From positions 1 through 60,970 of the forward strand of contig JAWKTM010000042.1 of assembly GCA_041399085.1 (NCBI GenBank): a stretch of DNA of 60,970 nt. The letters run 5' to 3'. This DNA comes from JAWKTM01 sp041399085 (GTDB taxonomy: Bacteria; Planctomycetota; Planctomycetia; Pirellulales; Pirellulaceae). The notes beneath the pieces were generated by a model that ran no database searches, had not been told where the DNA came from, and saw only the letters and a program-made list of their open reading frames with translations. The position numbers were made by a program, and so were the translations under genes. How positions within the stretch are numbered: position 1 is the first letter of the stretch; each line of letters begins with the position of its first letter. Positions 57,604-60,970 of the stretch are shown here, piece by piece.

Positions 57604-57633
57604 TTGCCTATTCTTTCGATCGCTTACTATACT
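57604..57633 (+). promoter_or_regulatory. Promoter candidate for the GH57 gene
   Basis: TTGCCT at 57604-57609 and TATACT at 57628-57633, with an 18-nt spacer. The -10 matches five of six bases and the -35 four. It lies 150 nt before the ATG, implying a long leader. A long upstream open frame in the same area is not used. Confidence 0.35.
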
Positions 57634-57782
57634 GCCGCCGCGTGCGTGTCGATGGCCGAGAGCGACGCGAGTCACTCACGCGGATTCAGGCGGCGCGGCC
57701 ATGCATTCTCGCACGCGCAATGTTGCTCGCGCATTGTCGCACGCGACAGGCCATTCCTTCCCGCCTGATACGGACGATTCCG

Positions 57783-60203
57783 ATGGAACGGTACATTTGC
57801 ATACACGGGCACTTCTACCAGCCGCCCCGCGAGAACCCTTGGCTGGAAGCGATCGAAGTTCAAGATTCGGCGTATCCGTTTCACGACTGGAACGAGCGAA
57901 TCACGGCCGAATGCTACGAGCCGAATGCGTCGTCGCGAATCTTGACCGGCGACGGACGGATCGAGCGAATCGTCAACAACTATGCCAACGTCAGCTTCAA
58001 TTTCGGAGCCACGTTGTTGTCGTGGTTGGAAGTCCACGCGCCGGACACGTATCGCCGAATTCTGTTGGCCGACCAAGAGAGTCGCGAGCTGTTCTCGGGC
58101 CACGGTTCGGCACTCGCTCAAGTTTACAACCACATGATTATGCCGCTGGCGAATCGGCGCGACAAAATCACGCAGGTTCGCTGGGGAATTCGCGATTTTG
58201 AAGCTCGTTTCGGCCGCCCGCCGGAGGGCATGTGGTTGGCCGAGACGGGCGTCGACAACGAAACGCTGGACGTGCTGGCCGAACATGGCATCAAGTTCAC
58301 GATCCTTGCGCCGAACCAAGCTCACGAAGTGCGCAAGTACCGCGGCCGCAACTGGCACGACGTGTCGGGCTCGCGCATCGATCCCACGACGGCTTATGAA
58401 GTGCGGCTGCCGTCGAAGCGCAAGATCGCGTTGTTCTTTTACGACGGGCCGATCTCGCGGGCGATTGCCTTCGAGGGCTTGCTGACGCGCGGCGAGCATT
58501 TGGCCGGCCGCTTGATGGGCGCGTTCACCGACCATCGCGAATGGCCTCAGTTGGTCCACATCGCGACTGACGGTGAATCGTATGGCCACCATCATCGCCA
58601 CGGCGACATGGCGCTGGCCTATGCGCTGCATCACATTCAACAACACAATTTGGCCAAGATCACGAACTACGGCGAGTATTTGGAAAAGCACCCGCCGCTG
58701 GACGAAGTGCGAATTTACGACAACAGCTCGTGGAGCTGCGCACACGGGATCGAACGCTGGCGCAGCGACTGTGGTTGCAACAGCGGCGGCCGGCCGGGTT
58801 GGAATCAAAGCTGGCGGGGGCCGTTGCGGGCGGCGTTGGATTGGCTGCGCGACGAGCTGGCCGGGCCGTTCGAGGAGATGGCCAGCCGGATGTTCAAGGA
58901 TCCGTGGGAGGCTCGCAACGGTTACATCGACGTGATCTTGGATCGCTCGCGCGAGTCGGTCGAGCGGTTCTTCTCGCAATACGGCAGCCACAAAAGCAGT
59001 CCGTCGGTGATGTCGAACGGCTTGATGCTGATGGAGATGCAGCGGCAAGCGTTGTTGATGTACACCAGTTGCGGCTGGTTCTTCGACGAACTGAGCGGCA
59101 TCGAAACGACGCAGATCATGGCCTACGCCGGCCGGGCCGTGCAGTTGGCCGAGTATCTGTTTGGCAAGAAGCTGGAAGACGAGTTTCGCAAACGGTTGTC
59201 GGAAGCCAAAAGCAATTTGCCCGAGCTAGGCGACGGCCGACAAATCTACGATCGGTTTGTGAAGCCGTCGATGGTCGATTTGAAGGACGTCGGCGCCCAC
59301 TTCGCCGTCAGCTCGTTGTTCGAAGACTACAAGCAGCGGAATCGCGTATTCGCCTACCGAGCGGATGTGGAAGAGTTTCAAGTGTTCGAGACCGGGCGAG
59401 CTCGCTTGGTGGTCGGCAACGCCACGATTTCCTCGCAAATCACGTGGCATTCGGCAAAACTTGGCTTCGGCGTGTTTCACTGGAGCGACCACAATATCTA
59501 TGGCGGCATCAAGAAGTTCGCATCGAGCGAGGAGTTCCAGCGGTTTGTGAAGCAGTTGACCGAGCCGTTTCGGCAGGCGGAATTTACGCGCGTCGTCAGC
59601 TTGCTGGACAAGGAGTTCGCCAGCGATACGTTTTCGCTCCGCAGCTTGTTCCGCGACGAGCAGCGGAAGATTCTCGACCGCATCTTGGACGCTGGGCCGG
59701 CCGAGTCGGCTTATCGCGAGCTTTACGAGAACAGCGCGCCGCTGATGCACTTTCTGGCGAGCCTGGGTGTGCCGCGTCCGAAGGCGTTCGCCACGGCGGC
59801 TGAGTATGTGTTGAACATCGATCTTCGTCGTTCGTTCGAGAGCGACGTGAATCCGACTCGCGTGCAGGCGCTGTTGGACGAGGCGCGAATTTGCGGTGTC
59901 GAGCTGGATCGGGCCGGACTGGGATACGCTTTGGCCCAGCGCGTGCAGCAAGCAGCCGAGAGTCTCCGTCAGCATCCGCTGGAACTTAGCCGATTGGAAA
60001 CGCTCGATACGCTGGTGTCCGTGGCGCTGTCGATGCCGTTCGAGGTGAACCTGCGCCCGGCACAGAACGTGCATTACGACCTGCTCCGATGTCATTACGC
60101 CGACCAAAAGACGCGCGTTGAGGCCGGCGAAGCGAAATGCGATGCGTGGCTTCAGTGCATGCGGGGCTTAGCTGATAAGCTATCCGTATTGGTTGACAGC
60201 TAG
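57783..60203 (+). CDS. GH57-type alpha-glucan-active enzyme with DUF3536 domain
   Basis: 806 aa from ATG 57783; an upstream extension is open but lacks family features. MERYICIHGHFYQPPRENPW is the GH57/DUF3536 N-terminus. GMWLAETGVDNETLDVLAEHGIKF (about 150) contains the Glu expected as nucleophile and HIATDGESYGHHHRHGD (about 260) the acid/base region. The C-terminal 450 residues are helical and match DUF3536. Such proteins resemble alpha-amylase/branching-type enzymes acting on alpha-glucans in the cytoplasm; the exact reaction is not established. It is followed 31 bp later by treY on the same strand, suggesting glycogen or trehalose metabolism. Confidence 0.93.
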   Translation: MERYICIHGHFYQPPRENPWLEAIEVQDSAYPFHDWNERITAECYEPNASSRILTGDGRIERIVNNYANVSFNFGATLLSWLEVHAPDTYRRILLADQESRELFSGHGSALAQVYNHMIMPLANRRDKITQVRWGIRDFEARFGRPPEGMWLAETGVDNETLDVLAEHGIKFTILAPNQAHEVRKYRGRNWHDVSGSRIDPTTAYEVRLPSKRKIALFFYDGPISRAIAFEGLLTRGEHLAGRLMGAFTDHREWPQLVHIATDGESYGHHHRHGDMALAYALHHIQQHNLAKITNYGEYLEKHPPLDEVRIYDNSSWSCAHGIERWRSDCGCNSGGRPGWNQSWRGPLRAALDWLRDELAGPFEEMASRMFKDPWEARNGYIDVILDRSRESVERFFSQYGSHKSSPSVMSNGLMLMEMQRQALLMYTSCGWFFDELSGIETTQIMAYAGRAVQLAEYLFGKKLEDEFRKRLSEAKSNLPELGDGRQIYDRFVKPSMVDLKDVGAHFAVSSLFEDYKQRNRVFAYRADVEEFQVFETGRARLVVGNATISSQITWHSAKLGFGVFHWSDHNIYGGIKKFASSEEFQRFVKQLTEPFRQAEFTRVVSLLDKEFASDTFSLRSLFRDEQRKILDRILDAGPAESAYRELYENSAPLMHFLASLGVPRPKAFATAAEYVLNIDLRRSFESDVNPTRVQALLDEARICGVELDRAGLGYALAQRVQQAAESLRQHPLELSRLETLDTLVSVALSMPFEVNLRPAQNVHYDLLRCHYADQKTRVEAGEAKCDAWLQCMRGLADKLSVLVDS

Positions 60204-60234
60204 ATTACGCCCTACCGAAACGGCTTTTCGTCCC

Positions 60235-60970
60235 ATGAACGGAGTTCGTATTCCAGTCGCCTCCTATCGTCTGCAATTCCATCGACAGTTCGGCTTTGAA
60301 CAAGCCCAGGCGATTGTCGACTATCTGCAACGATTGGGCATTACCGATGTCTATGCCTCGCCCACGCTCAAATCGCGCAGCGGCAGCATGCACGGCTACG
60401 ACGTCACGGATCACTCTCGGGTGAACCCGGAACTGGGCGGGGAAGAGGCGTTCGAGCAGTTCTCGGATGCGCTTCGCGAACACAATCTGGGGCTGATCGT
60501 CGACGTGGTTCCCAATCACATGGAGATCGACGACGACGCCAATCGTTGGTGGCAAGATGTGCTGGAGAACGGGGCGAGTTCGGTTTACGCCAAGTTCTTC
60601 GATATCGACTGGCGACCTCCCAAACGCGACTTGCGCAACCGCGTGCTCTTGCCCGTGCTGGGCGATCAGTTCGGCAAGATCCTGGAGAACGGCGAGATCA
60701 CGCTGTCGTACGCCAACGGCGGTTTCTTCGTGAATTACTACGCGCATCGGTTCCCCGTCGATCCGCGCACCGCAACCGAGATGTTGGATACGGTGGCCGA
60801 ACATGTTCGCTTTGCGCTGGGGCCGGAAGATGAATCATTGATCGAACTGGAAAGCATCGTGACGTCGTTGCGACACCTGCCAGATCGCACGACCACCGAT
60901 CCAGACGAGTTGGCTGAACGGCAACGCGAAAAGCAAGTTGCGAAGCGACGGCTGGCTCGACTGGCCGAGG
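60235..60970 (+). CDS. treY: Malto-oligosyltrehalose synthase, N-terminal part
   Basis: Partial: runs off the right edge with 245 codons. MNGVRIPVASYRLQFHRQFGFEQA and YLQRLGITDVYASPTLKSRSGSMHGYDVTDHSRVNPELGG are diagnostic for TreY (GH13), and IVDVVPNHMEID is conserved region I with the DxxxNH residues of GH13. TreY turns the reducing end of an alpha-1,4-glucan into a trehalosyl unit, later cut by TreZ. The start is ATG 60235, 31 nt after the stop of the DUF3536 gene, so both are likely co-transcribed. The remaining catalytic residues lie beyond the window. Confidence 0.93.
   Translation, partial: MNGVRIPVASYRLQFHRQFGFEQAQAIVDYLQRLGITDVYASPTLKSRSGSMHGYDVTDHSRVNPELGGEEAFEQFSDALREHNLGLIVDVVPNHMEIDDDANRWWQDVLENGASSVYAKFFDIDWRPPKRDLRNRVLLPVLGDQFGKILENGEITLSYANGGFFVNYYAHRFPVDPRTATEMLDTVAEHVRFALGPEDESLIELESIVTSLRHLPDRTTTDPDELAERQREKQVAKRRLARLAE

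Noticed and set aside
57672..59048. 458-codon minus-strand ORF opposite the GH57 gene
   Set aside because: Antisense shadow; its composition mirrors the conserved plus-strand protein.

Overview
The window looks like chromosomal DNA from a planctomycete, probably of the Pirellulales type. Evidence: a DUF1559 type-IV-pilin-like protein with the H-X9-DG tail, followed by a small carboxypeptidase-regulatory-like lipoprotein; a TIGR04222-type membrane protein; large Ser/Thr kinases with the lineage-typical N-terminus; a DUF1573 protein; Cys-rich exported proteins; and long multidomain exported enzymes. GC is moderately high and most intergenic regions are short. No tRNA, rRNA, CRISPR array, integrase or transposase was recognised.

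Layout. 1-2.2 kb: end of a hybrid histidine kinase and a sigma-54-dependent response regulator. 2.4-7.2 kb: TIGR04222 protein, transaldolase, PlsC-like acyltransferase, single-domain response regulator. 7.2-12 kb (minus): a small membrane protein translationally linked to a 1454-aa Ser/Thr kinase/AAA-ATPase. 12.3-20 kb (mostly minus): OprP-type porin, Cys-rich exported protein, DUF1573 protein, coiled-coil membrane protein, AlkD-like DNA repair protein (plus), lipoprotein, DUF1559 protein. 20.2-27.3 kb (plus): DUF900-type hydrolase, TPR pseudokinase, polytopic membrane protein. 27.3-31.1 kb (minus): alpha ribosomal operon rpmJ-rpsM-rpsK-rpoA-rplQ plus a trailing HELWH metallopeptidase. 31.2-34.7 kb (minus): PPK2, lipase-like hydrolase, exported protein. 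34.9-38.3 kb: a ceramidase-like/HEAT/sialidase-like fusion. 38.3-41.4 kb: a pseudopilin, a 21-bp-period repeat array, and degenerate small ORFs around a VOC protein. 41.4-47.3 kb: MGMT, a conserved hypothetical, a CBM9-GSDH-dihaem cytochrome fusion and an SDR. 47.4-53.5 kb (minus): a large, frame-broken right-handed beta-helix gene. 53.8-60.97 kb: sulfite-oxidase-like protein, conserved hypothetical, FG-GAP protein, GH57/DUF3536 and the start of TreY.

A striking property is the number of one- or two-base frameshifts inside otherwise well-conserved genes (porin, DUF1573, rpsK, rpoA, ceramidase-like, beta-helix, sulfite-oxidase-like). Two of these are essential genes, so consensus or assembly indels are more likely than real gene decay, while long neighbouring genes of 800-1450 codons stay intact. 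I give joined coordinates for these genes and state where the frame changes.

The signals least explained by ordinary annotation are: the degenerate 21-bp array (38.83-39.27 kb) that encodes heptads in an open frame; a REPIN-like inverted pair of palindromic repeats (43.2-43.4 kb); a G-run repeat (55.36-55.46 kb); a tandem 32-bp repeat that supplies the C-terminus of the sialidase-like fusion; and the unusual domain fusions.
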